Under the pieces are notes generated by a model. That model worked only from the letters and a program-made list of their open reading frames with translations, was not told the origin of the DNA and made no database searches. Of a stretch of 64,000 nucleotides of DNA, positions 9,817 to 18,905 are shown in pieces. Every line of letters begins with the position of its first letter. Position 1 is the first letter of the stretch. The stretch is from assembly GCF_003151075.1 (NCBI RefSeq), contig NZ_CP029482.1, forward strand, positions 372,001-436,000, read 5' to 3'. The translations under genes and the position numbers were made by a program. This DNA is from Pseudomonas sp. 31-12 (GTDB lineage: Bacteria > Pseudomonadota > Gammaproteobacteria > Pseudomonadales > Pseudomonadaceae).

Positions 9817-11169
9817 ATGCGTTTGCACCTGTTCAAGGCTTTACCGTTCGCCCTAGCCGCCAGTTTTGTTCAGGCGCAGTCACTTCCGGAGGCCATGCAA
9901 CAGGCGTTGGATGTCCATCCGGAAATCCAGGCAGGTGTTAATAGTCGATTGGCCGCGGATTATCAGTTAAAGGCGGCAAAAGGTGGATACCTTCCACGGG
10001 TCGATCTGCTGGGCGGTTATGGTCGCGAGGGCACTGACAGCGTCACCACGCGGGCTGCCGGGAATGACAATCACTGGGAAACCCTGAACCGCAGCGAGTC
10101 GAGTTTGCGTCTGTCGCAAATGGTTTTTGACGGTTTTGCGACGTCCAGTGAAGTGGGGCGTCAACAAGCCACCGTTAATTCCCGCGCCTATTCCTTGCTG
10201 GGCACGTCCGAACGCACCGCGCTGACCGTGGCCCAGGTTTACCTGGATGTACTGACCCGCCGCGAATTCGTGCGCCTGGCCACAGACAACCTGAAGAGCC
10301 ACGAAAGGATCTATGACCAGATCAAATTGCGCACCCAGCGCGGCGTCGGCAGCGGTGCCGACCTCGATCAGGCCGAAGCGCGTATGGCCCAGGCCCGCAA
10401 CAACCTGATCACCGAACAGACCAACCTGGCAGACGCCGAGACCAACTTTCTCAGCGCCGTGGGCCAGATGCCCGATCAACTGGAGCGGCCTGCCGATTTC
10501 CTCGCGCTGTTGCCGGCCAACCTGAACGAAGCCCGCGCGCAGATGCTGGAGAACAGCCCGATCCTGCGTTCCGCCGAGTCCGACATCGCCGCGGCCGAGA
10601 AACAGTACGACGCGGCCAAATCGTCCTTCTACCCGCGCTTCGATGCCGAACTGGGTCGCTCCGCCGACAACGATCTCGACGGTCAGAACGGCCACAGCAA
10701 CGAATGGCAGGCCATGCTGCGCATGCGCTTCAATCTGTATGCCGGCGGCAGCAACAAGGCTGATCTGGAATCCAAGTCCTACCTGTCCAGCCAGGCGCTG
10801 GATATCCGCAACAACGCCCTGCGCGTATTGAATGAAGAACTGGGCCTGGCCTGGAATGCGCTGAACAACGCCAACGCCCAGGTGCCGATCGCCCAGCAAT
10901 ATGTCGATCACAGCACCAGCGTGCGCACCGCGTATCAGAAGCAGTTCAGCCTTGGCGAGCGCACCTTGCTCGACCTGCTCGACAGTGAAAACGAACTGTT
11001 CAGCGCTTCCCGTCGCCTGGCGGAGATCAAGAACATTCAGTTATTTACTCAATACCGAATCAAGGCGACCATGGGCGAGTTGCTCAAGAGCCAGGGAGTG
11101 GTCGCACCGTTGGCATCCGTTGTGCAGAACGACGTGAAGCCCAGGGTCCAGCTACCCGGGATGAATTGA
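9817..11169 (+). CDS. lapE: LapE, TolC-family outer-membrane channel of the adhesin exporter
   Basis: A 450-residue TolC/OprM-type outer-membrane pore that completes the type I secretion channel for LapA. The N-terminus MRLHLFKALPFALAASFVQAQS is a typical signal peptide. The SLPEAMQQALDVHPEI start of the mature part and two related halves rich in long alanine/glutamine helices fit the OEP fold. It is the first gene of lapE-lapB-lapC and diverges from the adhesin. The ribosome site is weak. The length is normal for the family. The adhesin and exporter next door make the LapE assignment strong. Confidence 0.92.
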   Translation: MRLHLFKALPFALAASFVQAQSLPEAMQQALDVHPEIQAGVNSRLAADYQLKAAKGGYLPRVDLLGGYGREGTDSVTTRAAGNDNHWETLNRSESSLRLSQMVFDGFATSSEVGRQQATVNSRAYSLLGTSERTALTVAQVYLDVLTRREFVRLATDNLKSHERIYDQIKLRTQRGVGSGADLDQAEARMAQARNNLITEQTNLADAETNFLSAVGQMPDQLERPADFLALLPANLNEARAQMLENSPILRSAESDIAAAEKQYDAAKSSFYPRFDAELGRSADNDLDGQNGHSNEWQAMLRMRFNLYAGGSNKADLESKSYLSSQALDIRNNALRVLNEELGLAWNALNNANAQVPIAQQYVDHSTSVRTAYQKQFSLGERTLLDLLDSENELFSASRRLAEIKNIQLFTQYRIKATMGELLKSQGVVAPLASVVQNDVKPRVQLPGMN

Positions 11170-11206
11170 GTCTTCCCTTTTTTACTGTTAGCCAAGAGTG
11201 CCGAGC

Positions 11207-13363
11207 GTGGAATCAGAAGTCAGTCGAGTTCAACTCATTCATGATCCACGCGCGTTGCACGACGATCCGTTACTGGACGGTCTGCTAGCCCTGTGCACGC
11301 TGCATCAGAAGCCGGCCAGCGCCGCGATGCTGACCACCGGCCTGCCGTTACCCAAGCAGCGCTTGAGCGTTGAGCTGCTGCCCCGCGCCGCTGCTCGCGC
11401 CGGCCTGCAAGGGCGAGTGCTGGTGCGCAAACTGGAGCAGATTCCGGCGATTGCGATGCCAGCGCTGTTGCTGCTCAAGGACGGTCGCAGTGCCGTCCTC
11501 CTCGGCTGGCACGGTGAAGACCAGGCCCGCCTGCTGATCAGCGAAAGCGACGGTGGCGAAAGCCTTGTCAGTCGCGAACTGCTGGCCGACGACTACATCG
11601 GCAAAGTGTTCTTCGCTCAACCCCAGCACAAATTCGACGTCAATCACGGCACGCTGATCCCGCGCGCGCGCTCGTGGTTCCGCGACACCCTCAAGCGTTC
11701 GCGCTGGCTGTACGCCGACGCCATCGCCGCCAGTTTCCTGATCAACATCATCGCCATGGCCGCGCCGCTGTTCGTGATGAACGTCTACGACCGCGTGGTG
11801 CCGAACCAGGCTGAATCGACGTTGTGGGTGCTGGCTATCGGCATCACCGGCGCTTACTTGTTCGACCTGATTCTCAAAAGCCTGCGCAGCTTGTGCCTGG
11901 ACCTGGCCGGGAAGAAAACCGACCTGATCATCTCGGCGACGCTGTTTGAACGCATCGTCGGCATGGCCATGAAATACCGCCCGGCCCGGGTCGGCAGCTT
12001 CGCCCAGAACATCCATGAGTTTCAGAGCCTGCGCGATTTCCTCGCGTCGCTGACCCTGACCAGCCTGATCGACCTGCCGTTTACGCTGTTGATCTTCATG
12101 GTCATCGCGATTCTCGGTGGCCATCTGGTGTGGATTCCGGTGCTGGCGTTCCCGATAGCGCTACTGATCGGCTATGCGCTGCAGAAGCCACTGGTGGCGA
12201 CCATGGAACGAACCATGGCCCTGGGCGCCGAGCGTCAGTCGAGCCTGATTGAAACCCTTGCCGGCCTCGATGCGGTGAAGGTCAACAACGCCGAAAGCGA
12301 ACGCCAGTATCAGTGGGAACAGACCATCGGCACCCTCAGCCGCCTCGAGTTGCGGGTAAAAATGCTTTCCGGCCTGGCGATGAACATCACCTTGCTGATC
12401 CAGCAACTGGCCGGGGTGATCATGATCGTCTTCGGCGTGTACCAGATCATCGCCGGCAACCTGAGCATGGGCGGTCTGATTGCCTGCTACATGCTCAGTG
12501 GCCGCGCGCTCAGCCCGCTGGCTTCGTTGTCCGGCCTGCTGACCCGCTACCAGCAAGCGCGGGTGACCATGGTGTCGGTGGACCAGATGATGGAGCTGCC
12601 GCAAGAACGCAACTTCGAAGAGCGCCCGCTGAGCCGCAAAGTGCTGCAAGGCGCCATCGAATGCCGGCAGATGAACTTCACCTACCCGAACCAGCAGAAC
12701 GCGGCGCTGAACAACATCAACCTGGTGATCAAACCGGGCGAGAAGATCGGCATCATCGGTCGCAGCGGCTCGGGCAAAAGCTCCCTGGCCAAACTGCTGG
12801 TCGGTCTCTATCAACCGGATGACGGCGCGCTGTTGGTGGACGGCGTCGACATCCGCCAGATTGATGTCAGCGAATTGCGCCACAACATCGGCTACGTCGC
12901 GCAGGATATCCAGCTGCTGGCCGGCACCCTGCGCGACAATCTGGTCTCGGGTGCACGCTATGTAGAAGACGAAATGGTCTTGCAAGCCGCCGAACTGGCC
13001 GGCGTGCACGAGTTCGCCCGGCTGCACCCGCAAGGCTATGAACTGCAAGTCGGTGAGCGCGGGCAGAACCTGTCCGGCGGTCAGCGCCAGAACGTTGCCC
13101 TGGCCCGTGCGTTGCTGCTCAACCCGCCGATCCTGCTGCTCGACGAACCGACCAGCGCCATGGACAACACCGGCGAAGAACGCCTCAAGCAACGCCTCGC
13201 CGCGGTAGTCGAAAACAAGACCGTGGTGCTGGTGACGCACCGGGCATCGCTGTTGTCGCTGGTCGATCGCCTGATCGTCATCGATCGTGGACAAATTCTC
13301 GCTGATGGCCCGAAAGCCACCGTGATGGAAGCGTTGAAAAAGGGGCAGATCAGTGTTGCTTAA
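11207..13363 (+). CDS. lapB: LapB, type I secretion ABC permease/ATPase
   Basis: Inner-membrane ATP-driven exporter for the LapA adhesin. The first 140 residues are a C39-like domain. I see no clear C39 catalytic motif, so it is probably non-proteolytic and substrate-binding. A six-helix transmembrane domain follows (about 165-440). The ATPase has Walker A GRSGSGKSS, signature LSGGQRQNVALARAL and Walker B ILLLDEPTSAMD. The frame also opens at GTG 11198, but GTG 11207 (MESEVSRV, 718 residues) is better spaced behind AAGAG. It starts 37 bp after lapE and overlaps lapC by 11 bp. Confidence 0.93.
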   Translation: MESEVSRVQLIHDPRALHDDPLLDGLLALCTLHQKPASAAMLTTGLPLPKQRLSVELLPRAAARAGLQGRVLVRKLEQIPAIAMPALLLLKDGRSAVLLGWHGEDQARLLISESDGGESLVSRELLADDYIGKVFFAQPQHKFDVNHGTLIPRARSWFRDTLKRSRWLYADAIAASFLINIIAMAAPLFVMNVYDRVVPNQAESTLWVLAIGITGAYLFDLILKSLRSLCLDLAGKKTDLIISATLFERIVGMAMKYRPARVGSFAQNIHEFQSLRDFLASLTLTSLIDLPFTLLIFMVIAILGGHLVWIPVLAFPIALLIGYALQKPLVATMERTMALGAERQSSLIETLAGLDAVKVNNAESERQYQWEQTIGTLSRLELRVKMLSGLAMNITLLIQQLAGVIMIVFGVYQIIAGNLSMGGLIACYMLSGRALSPLASLSGLLTRYQQARVTMVSVDQMMELPQERNFEERPLSRKVLQGAIECRQMNFTYPNQQNAALNNINLVIKPGEKIGIIGRSGSGKSSLAKLLVGLYQPDDGALLVDGVDIRQIDVSELRHNIGYVAQDIQLLAGTLRDNLVSGARYVEDEMVLQAAELAGVHEFARLHPQGYELQVGERGQNLSGGQRQNVALARALLLNPPILLLDEPTSAMDNTGEERLKQRLAAVVENKTVVLVTHRASLLSLVDRLIVIDRGQILADGPKATVMEALKKGQISVA

Positions 13364-14720
13364 GTCGGGTTTCAAGGATTCGATCCGCCGTTACTTCAAA
13401 GGCTCCGAGTCGCTGCATGGCCAGCCACTTCCGGAGGTCAATAAAGCGCTCATCGAAGACGCCCCGCGCGTGGTGCGGCTGACGATCTGGGCGATCATCG
13501 GCTTCTTCGTGTTCCTGATGCTCTGGGCCAATTACGCGGTGATCGACGAAGTCACCAAGGGCGACGGCAAGGCGATTCCGTCGTCGAAGATCCAGAAAAT
13601 CCAGAACCTTGAGGGCGGTATCGTCTCCGAGCTGTTCGTCACCGAAGGGCAGATCGTCGACGCCGGGGCGCCGCTGATTCGCCTCGACGACACACGGTTT
13701 GCCTCCAACGTGGGCGAAACCGAAGCTGATCGGCTGTCGATGTTGCTACGCGTGGAGCGCTTGAGCGCCGAGGTCGATGACCGTCCGCTGAATTTTCCCG
13801 CCGATGTGCTGAAGGCTGTTCCCGGCCAGGCGGCCAGCGAAGAGTCGCTGTACATCAGCCGCCGTCAGCAGCTGCACGATGAGATCGGCGGGTTGCAGGA
13901 GCAGTTGATCCAGCGTCAACAAGAGCTGCGCGAATTCACCTCCAAACAGTCGCAGTACCGCAATGGGCTGTCGTTGCAGCGTCAGGAAATAGCCATGTCC
14001 GAGCCGCTGGTGGCCCAGGGCGCGGTGTCGCCGGTCGAGGTGTTGCGGCTCAAGCGTGCCGAGGTCGAAACCCGTGGGCAACTGGACGCCACGACGCTGG
14101 CAATCCCGCGCGCCGAATCGGCAATCAAGGAAGTGCAGCGCAAGATCGACGAGACGCGCGGCAAGTTCCGCAGCGAAGCCCTGACCCAACTCAACGAAGC
14201 CCGCACCGACCTGAACAAGGCCCAGGCCACCGGCAAAGCGCTGGAAGACCGGGTCAGCCGGACGCTGGTGACATCGCCGGTACGCGGCATCGTTAACAAG
14301 TTGCTGGTGAACACCATCGGCGGCGTGATCCAACCGGGCAGCGACCTGGTGGAAATCGTGCCACTGGACGACACCTTGCTGGTGGAAGCAAAGATTCGCC
14401 CGCAAGACATTGCGTTCCTGCATCCCGGACAGGAAGCGACGGTGAAGTTCACCGCGTATGACTACACGATTTATGGTGGGCTGAAGGCCAGGCTTGAACA
14501 GATCGGTGCTGACACCATCACCGATGAAGACAAGAAGACCACGTACTACATCATCAAACTGCGCACGGATCGCAGTCACCTGGGGACGGATGAAAAGCCG
14601 TTGCTGATCATCCCGGGGATGGTGGCTTCGGTGGATATCATTACCGGCAAGAAGACTGTTCTCAGTTATCTGCTGAAACCGATTATCCGGGCTCGGGCAG
14701 AGGCGTTGCACGAGCGGTAG
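13353..14720 (+). CDS. lapC: LapC, HlyD-family membrane fusion protein
   Basis: A periplasmic adaptor that joins LapB to LapE. It has 455 residues. The one transmembrane helix is at about 47-67 (VVRLTIWAIIGFFVFLMLWANY), followed by a lipoyl/barrel-sandwich half-motif (NLEGGIVSELFVTEGQIV), a long coiled-coil hairpin (about 125-300) and the closing barrel (VTSPVRGIVNKLLV). The GTG start lies inside the end of lapB behind AAGGGG, which implies translational coupling. No lapD or lapG is present in the window. Confidence 0.92.
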   Translation: MLLKSGFKDSIRRYFKGSESLHGQPLPEVNKALIEDAPRVVRLTIWAIIGFFVFLMLWANYAVIDEVTKGDGKAIPSSKIQKIQNLEGGIVSELFVTEGQIVDAGAPLIRLDDTRFASNVGETEADRLSMLLRVERLSAEVDDRPLNFPADVLKAVPGQAASEESLYISRRQQLHDEIGGLQEQLIQRQQELREFTSKQSQYRNGLSLQRQEIAMSEPLVAQGAVSPVEVLRLKRAEVETRGQLDATTLAIPRAESAIKEVQRKIDETRGKFRSEALTQLNEARTDLNKAQATGKALEDRVSRTLVTSPVRGIVNKLLVNTIGGVIQPGSDLVEIVPLDDTLLVEAKIRPQDIAFLHPGQEATVKFTAYDYTIYGGLKARLEQIGADTITDEDKKTTYYIIKLRTDRSHLGTDEKPLLIIPGMVASVDIITGKKTVLSYLLKPIIRARAEALHER

Positions 14721-14741
14721 TTCTCCGCCGGGCCTTATCCT

Positions 14742-14815
14742 CATCGCGGGCAAGCCCGCTCCCACAGGGTTTTGTGATCGTCATAGAACCTGTGGGAGCG
14801 GGCTTGCCCGCGATG
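14742..14815. repeat. REPIN (paired REP palindromes)
   Basis: Two 27-bp REP arms in inverted orientation (14742-14768 and 14789-14815), each containing GCGGGCAAGCCCGC and a CTCCCACAG tail, are separated by 20 bp. It lies 21 bp after the lapC stop and may act as the transcript end. Confidence 0.9.
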
Positions 14816-14846
14816 GCGGCCTCAAGAGCGATAAAAATCAAAAGCC

Positions 14847-14869
14847 ATATCGTTATTCAATAACGATAT
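14847..14869. promoter_or_regulatory. Perfect 10-bp inverted repeat upstream of the TauD-like gene
   Basis: ATATCGTTAT and ATAACGATAT flank a TCA centre in the AT-rich region 150 bp before the dioxygenase start. It is probably an operator. No gene is seen in 14816-15020. Confidence 0.45.
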
Positions 14870-15020
14870 TTAAATTTCAATTCTTATATCTATAAAGTCA
14901 TCCTCCTGCGTACCTGCCGACCAATCGGCGCGCCGCACGACACGAACCAACACGGGACTTCCGTGAGTTTCTTGATCGATGCGCGCGCCCTTGAGCGTGC
15001 CGTGCGTGGGAGTGATTTTT

Positions 15021-15908
15021 ATGTCAGCCGTCTCTGCGTCAACCGCAATCGCGCCACAAACCTTCGACATTCGCCCGTTCAGCGGCGCTGTCGGTGCCGA
15101 AATCATCGGCCTGGACCTGTCCCGCCCGATCAATGATCAGGATTTCGCCCGTATCCACCGCGCGCATCTGGATCATCACGTCGTGGTGTTCCGTGACCAG
15201 CGCATCACTCCCGAGCAGCACATCGCCTTCAGCCGTCGCTTCGGCGTGTTGCAGATCCATGTGCTCAAGCAATTCCTGCTGGCCGGTCACCCGGAAATCC
15301 TCATCGTTTCGAACATCATCGAAAACGGCCAATCCATCGGCCTCGGTGACGCCGGCAAGTTCTGGCATTCCGATCTGTCTTATAAAGAACTGCCCAGCCT
15401 GGGCTCGATGCTGCACGCCCAGGAACTGCCTTCCGAAGGTGGCGACACCTTGTTCGCCGACATGCACAAAGCTTGGGACAACCTGCCCGAAGCACTGCGC
15501 AAAGCCGTCGAAGGTCGTTCGGCCGCGCACTCCTACACGGCGCGCTACAGCGAGACCAAATTCGAAGGCAACTGGCGCCCGACCCTGACCCCGGAGCAAC
15601 TGGCTCAAGTCGTCGAAGTGGTCCACCCGATCGTGCGCACGCACCCGGAAAACGGGCGCAAGGCGTTGTTCGTCAGTGAAGGCTTCAGCACGCGCATCGT
15701 CGGTTTGCCGGAAGACGAGAGCAAGCAACTGCTCGACGAGCTCTATGCCCACAGCGTCTTGCCGCAAAACATCTACCGCCATCAATGGCAGGCCCATGAC
15801 CTGGTGTTCTGGGACAACCGTTCGCTGATCCACCTTGCCGCCGGATGCCCAAGCCATCTGCGCCGCAAGCTGTATCGCACCACCATCCAGGGCGACGCGC
15901 CTTTCTGA
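15021..15908 (+). CDS. TauD/TfdA-family 2-oxoglutarate dioxygenase
   Basis: Probably a non-haem Fe(II)/2-oxoglutarate oxygenase that splits a sulfonate or related organosulfur compound. The metal-binding HxD is visible in WHSDLSY, the distal His in SLIHLAAG, and the 2-oxoglutarate-binding Arg in HLRRKLYRTT. ATG 15021 is 9 bp behind GGAG and gives 295 residues; the frame extends upstream without a ribosome site. It is the first gene of a run with a sulfonate/taurine-type ABC importer, which supports sulfur scavenging. The actual substrate cannot be read from the sequence. Confidence 0.85.
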   Translation: MSAVSASTAIAPQTFDIRPFSGAVGAEIIGLDLSRPINDQDFARIHRAHLDHHVVVFRDQRITPEQHIAFSRRFGVLQIHVLKQFLLAGHPEILIVSNIIENGQSIGLGDAGKFWHSDLSYKELPSLGSMLHAQELPSEGGDTLFADMHKAWDNLPEALRKAVEGRSAAHSYTARYSETKFEGNWRPTLTPEQLAQVVEVVHPIVRTHPENGRKALFVSEGFSTRIVGLPEDESKQLLDELYAHSVLPQNIYRHQWQAHDLVFWDNRSLIHLAAGCPSHLRRKLYRTTIQGDAPF

Positions 15909-15925
15909 TCTGTCGGAGAACTTCC

Positions 15926-16951
15926 ATGTCCAAACGTCTTCCATTCGCGCCGCTGGCCGCTGCCATCGGTTTGGGATTCAGCCTGGTCGCCGGCAGTCTG
16001 GTGGCGCCGACCGTGGCCCACGCCGAAGGTGAAATCCGCATCGCCGAGCAGTTCGGCATCGTCTACTTGTTGCTCAACGTGGTGCGCGATCAGAACCTGA
16101 TCGAGAAGTACGGCAAGCAGGAAGGCATCGACATCAAAGTCGACTGGACCCAGTTGTCCGGTGGCGCGGCGGTCAACGATGCGCTGCTCTCGGGTTCGAT
16201 TGATATCGCCGGGGCGGGCGTCGGTCCGTTGCTGACCATCTGGGACCGCACCCACGGCAAGCAGAACGTCAAGGCCGTGGCCTCCCTCGGCAACTTCCCG
16301 TACTACCTGGTGAGCAACAACCCCAAGGTCAAAACCATCGCCGACTTCACCGAAAAAGACCGCATCGCGGTGCCGGCGGTCGGCGTTTCGGTGCAGTCGC
16401 GTTTCCTGCAATACGCGGCCGCCAAGCAGTGGGGTGACAAGGAATTCAATCGCCTCGACAAGTACACCATTGCCGTACCGCATCCGGATGCCACGGCTGC
16501 GCTTATCGCCGGAGGTACCGAGTTGAGCGGGCACTTCTCCAACCCGCCATTCCAGGATCAGGCGCTGGGCAATCCCAACGTTCATGTGGTGCTGAACACC
16601 TATGACCTGCTGGGTCCGAACTCGCCAACCGTGCTGTTCGCCACCGAGAAATTCCGCAACGAGAACCCGAAAACCTATAAAGCCTTCGTTGAAGCGCTGA
16701 CCGAAGCCGCGCAGTTTGCCCAGAACGATAAAGGCGCCGCCGCCGACACCTACATCCGCGTCACCAAAGCCAAAATAGACCGCGCCGCGCTGCTGAAAAT
16801 CATCGACAACCCGCAGTTCGAATTCAGCGTCACGCCGAAAAACACTTACCCATTGGCCGAGCTCCTGTACCGCGTCGGCGCGATCAAAAACAAACCGGAT
16901 TCGTGGAAGGATTACTTCTTCCAGGACGCCAAGCCACTGCAAGGGAGCTGA
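15926..16951 (+). CDS. ABC transporter periplasmic substrate-binding protein (sulfonate/taurine type)
   Basis: A binding protein of the SsuA/TauA/NMT1-like fold with 341 residues. The signal peptide ends at about residue 34 (VAPTVAHAEG). The mature part begins with IRIAEQFGIVYLLLNVVRDQ, as in this family, and contains LSGGAAVNDALLSGSIDIAGAG. ATG 15926 follows GGAG and the gene begins 17 bp after the dioxygenase. With the ATPase and permease downstream it forms a complete importer. Ligand unknown. Confidence 0.88.
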   Translation: MSKRLPFAPLAAAIGLGFSLVAGSLVAPTVAHAEGEIRIAEQFGIVYLLLNVVRDQNLIEKYGKQEGIDIKVDWTQLSGGAAVNDALLSGSIDIAGAGVGPLLTIWDRTHGKQNVKAVASLGNFPYYLVSNNPKVKTIADFTEKDRIAVPAVGVSVQSRFLQYAAAKQWGDKEFNRLDKYTIAVPHPDATAALIAGGTELSGHFSNPPFQDQALGNPNVHVVLNTYDLLGPNSPTVLFATEKFRNENPKTYKAFVEALTEAAQFAQNDKGAAADTYIRVTKAKIDRAALLKIIDNPQFEFSVTPKNTYPLAELLYRVGAIKNKPDSWKDYFFQDAKPLQGS

Positions 16952-16956
16952 TCGAC

Positions 16957-17817
16957 ATGAACGCCCCTTTGCAAGGCCACACGGCCAGCAACCCGATCGC
17001 GGCAGCCCAGGCGCTGCTGTCCGTCGACCATGTCAGCCTCGAATACCGCACGCCGCAACGGGTGGTTCGGGCGACGCACCAAGTGAGTTTTGAAATCGAT
17101 CCGGCGGACCGCTTTGTGCTGCTGGGTCCGTCGGGTTGCGGTAAATCGACACTGCTCAAAGCGGTCGCCGGGTTCATTCAACCGTGCGAGGGCGAAATTC
17201 GGCTGCAAGGCCAGACCGTCCATGCGCCGGGGCCGGACCGGATTGTGGTGTTTCAGGAGTTCGATCAGCTGCCGCCGTGGAAAACCGTCAAACAGAACGT
17301 GATGTTTCCGCTGCTGGCGTCGAAAACGCTGAAGCGAAAAGAGGCTGAAGAACGGGCGCTGCACTACCTGGACAAGGTCGGTCTGGCGGCGTTTGCCGAT
17401 GCCTATCCGCACACCCTGTCTGGCGGCATGAAGGCGCGTGTGGCGATTGCCCGGGCGTTGGCGATGCAGCCGAAAATCCTCCTGATGGACGAACCTTTCG
17501 CCGCCCTCGATGCGCTGACTCGCCGCAAGATGCAGGAAGAGTTGCTGCTGCTCTGGGAGGAGGTGCGCTTCACGCTGCTGTTCGTCACGCACTCCATCGA
17601 AGAAGCGCTGGTGGTGGGCAACCGTATTCTGTTGCTGTCGCCGCATCCGGGGCGGGTGCGGGCCGAAGTTCACAGCCATCAATACGATTTGCACAGCCTC
17701 GGCGGCGTGGCGTTTCAGGAATCGGCGCGACGGATTCATCGGCTGTTGTTCGATGAAGGCCAGTCGCCGGAAACCGAGCGTGGGCTGGATTTTTCTGACA
17801 TTCGCATCGCTTATTGA
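16957..17817 (+). CDS. ABC transporter ATP-binding protein (SsuB/TauB type)
   Basis: A 286-residue ATPase with Walker A GPSGCGKSTLLK, Q-loop VVFQEFDQLPPWKTV, signature LSGGMKARVAIARAL, Walker B ILLMDEPFAALD and H-loop FVTHSIEEA. The PPWKTV after the Q-loop is typical of the sulfonate/nitrate/taurine subfamily. ATG 16957 follows GGGAG. It lies 5 bp after the binding-protein gene. Confidence 0.9.
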   Translation: MNAPLQGHTASNPIAAAQALLSVDHVSLEYRTPQRVVRATHQVSFEIDPADRFVLLGPSGCGKSTLLKAVAGFIQPCEGEIRLQGQTVHAPGPDRIVVFQEFDQLPPWKTVKQNVMFPLLASKTLKRKEAEERALHYLDKVGLAAFADAYPHTLSGGMKARVAIARALAMQPKILLMDEPFAALDALTRRKMQEELLLLWEEVRFTLLFVTHSIEEALVVGNRILLLSPHPGRVRAEVHSHQYDLHSLGGVAFQESARRIHRLLFDEGQSPETERGLDFSDIRIAY

Positions 17818-17837
17818 GCCATTGAGAGGAGTGTCCG

Positions 17838-18704
17838 ATGAGCCATTTATCATCTGCGCGTGAAGAGTTTGAAACCGTTTTGCAGCCATTGACCAGCGTG
17901 CCGGTGGAGCGCGAATTACCGCTCGGCCAACGCCTGTGGCAACAGGGCTGGCTGCGTAAGAGCCTGATCCTTATTTTGCTCGCAGTGCTGTGGGAGGTGG
18001 TTGCGCGCATTCAGAACAACGACCTGTTGCTGCCAAGTTTTCTACAAACCGGCAGCGCGCTGTATGACGGTTTGCTCAGCGGCGAGTTGCTGGGAAAAGT
18101 CTGGATTTCGCTGGTCGTTCTGCTCAAGGGCTACTTGATCGGCATCGTCCTGGCGTTTGCCTTGACCTCGTTGGCGGTGTCGACTCAGTTCGGTCGCGAC
18201 CTGCTGAGCACTTTGACCTCGATGTTCAACCCGCTGCCGGCTATTGCGCTGTTGCCGCTGGCGCTGCTGTGGTTTGGCCTGGGGCAGAACAGCCTGATTT
18301 TCGTGCTGGTGCATTCGGTGCTTTGGGCGTTGGCGCTGAATACTTATGCCGGGTTTCTCGGCGTCTCGGAAACCCTGCGCATGGCAGGGCGCAATTACGG
18401 CCTCAAGGGTATGCGTTTTGTGTTGTTCATCCTGATCCCGGCGGCGCTGCCGTCGATCCTTGCCGGGCTGAAAATTGGTTGGGCGTTTGCGTGGCGAACC
18501 CTGATCGCAGCGGAATTGGTGTTTGGCGCGACCAGTGGCAAGGGTGGGTTGGGCTGGTACATTTTTCAGAATCGTAATGAGCTGTACACCGACAAGGTGT
18601 TTGCCGGGTTGGCGGTGGTGATTTTGATTGGGTTGCTGGTGGAGAACCTGGTGTTTGATTCGTTGGAGCGGGTGACCGTTAAGCGTTGGGGGATGCAGCG
18701 CTGA
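17838..18704 (+). CDS. ABC transporter permease (SsuC/TauC type)
   Basis: A 288-residue inner-membrane permease with about six helices. The EAA-like loop (SETLRMAGRNYGLKGMRFVLFILIP) contacts the ATPase. ATG 17838 follows GAGGAG. This is the last gene of the importer operon; a REPIN follows directly. Confidence 0.88.
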   Translation: MSHLSSAREEFETVLQPLTSVPVERELPLGQRLWQQGWLRKSLILILLAVLWEVVARIQNNDLLLPSFLQTGSALYDGLLSGELLGKVWISLVVLLKGYLIGIVLAFALTSLAVSTQFGRDLLSTLTSMFNPLPAIALLPLALLWFGLGQNSLIFVLVHSVLWALALNTYAGFLGVSETLRMAGRNYGLKGMRFVLFILIPAALPSILAGLKIGWAFAWRTLIAAELVFGATSGKGGLGWYIFQNRNELYTDKVFAGLAVVILIGLLVENLVFDSLERVTVKRWGMQR

Positions 18705-18720
18705 GTTTTGCGGTGTCTGA

Positions 18721-18829
18721 ACCGGCCCCATCGCGGGCAAGCCCGCTCCCACAGGGTTATGTGTCGAACACAAAGTCTGCATCCATCGGAGATCACTGTG
18801 GGAGCGGGCTTGCCCGCGATGGGGCCGGT
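18721..18829. repeat. REPIN with extended arms
   Basis: REP arms at 18721-18752 and 18797-18829 are inverted and match perfectly over at least 32 bp, including an ACCGGCCCC flank. It lies between the permease gene and the LysR regulator. Confidence 0.9.
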
Positions 18830-18905
18830 ACGACCAACACATCACTTGAGGAATGTTTGCTAGCATTGCGTCTGAATCAATCCATCCCAGGCACGAGTGC
18901 TCAGC

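Noticed and set aside
14870-15133. 87-codon minus-strand frame before the TauD-like gene
   Set aside because: It overlaps the dioxygenase start antisense, has no ribosome site and includes the promoter palindrome region.
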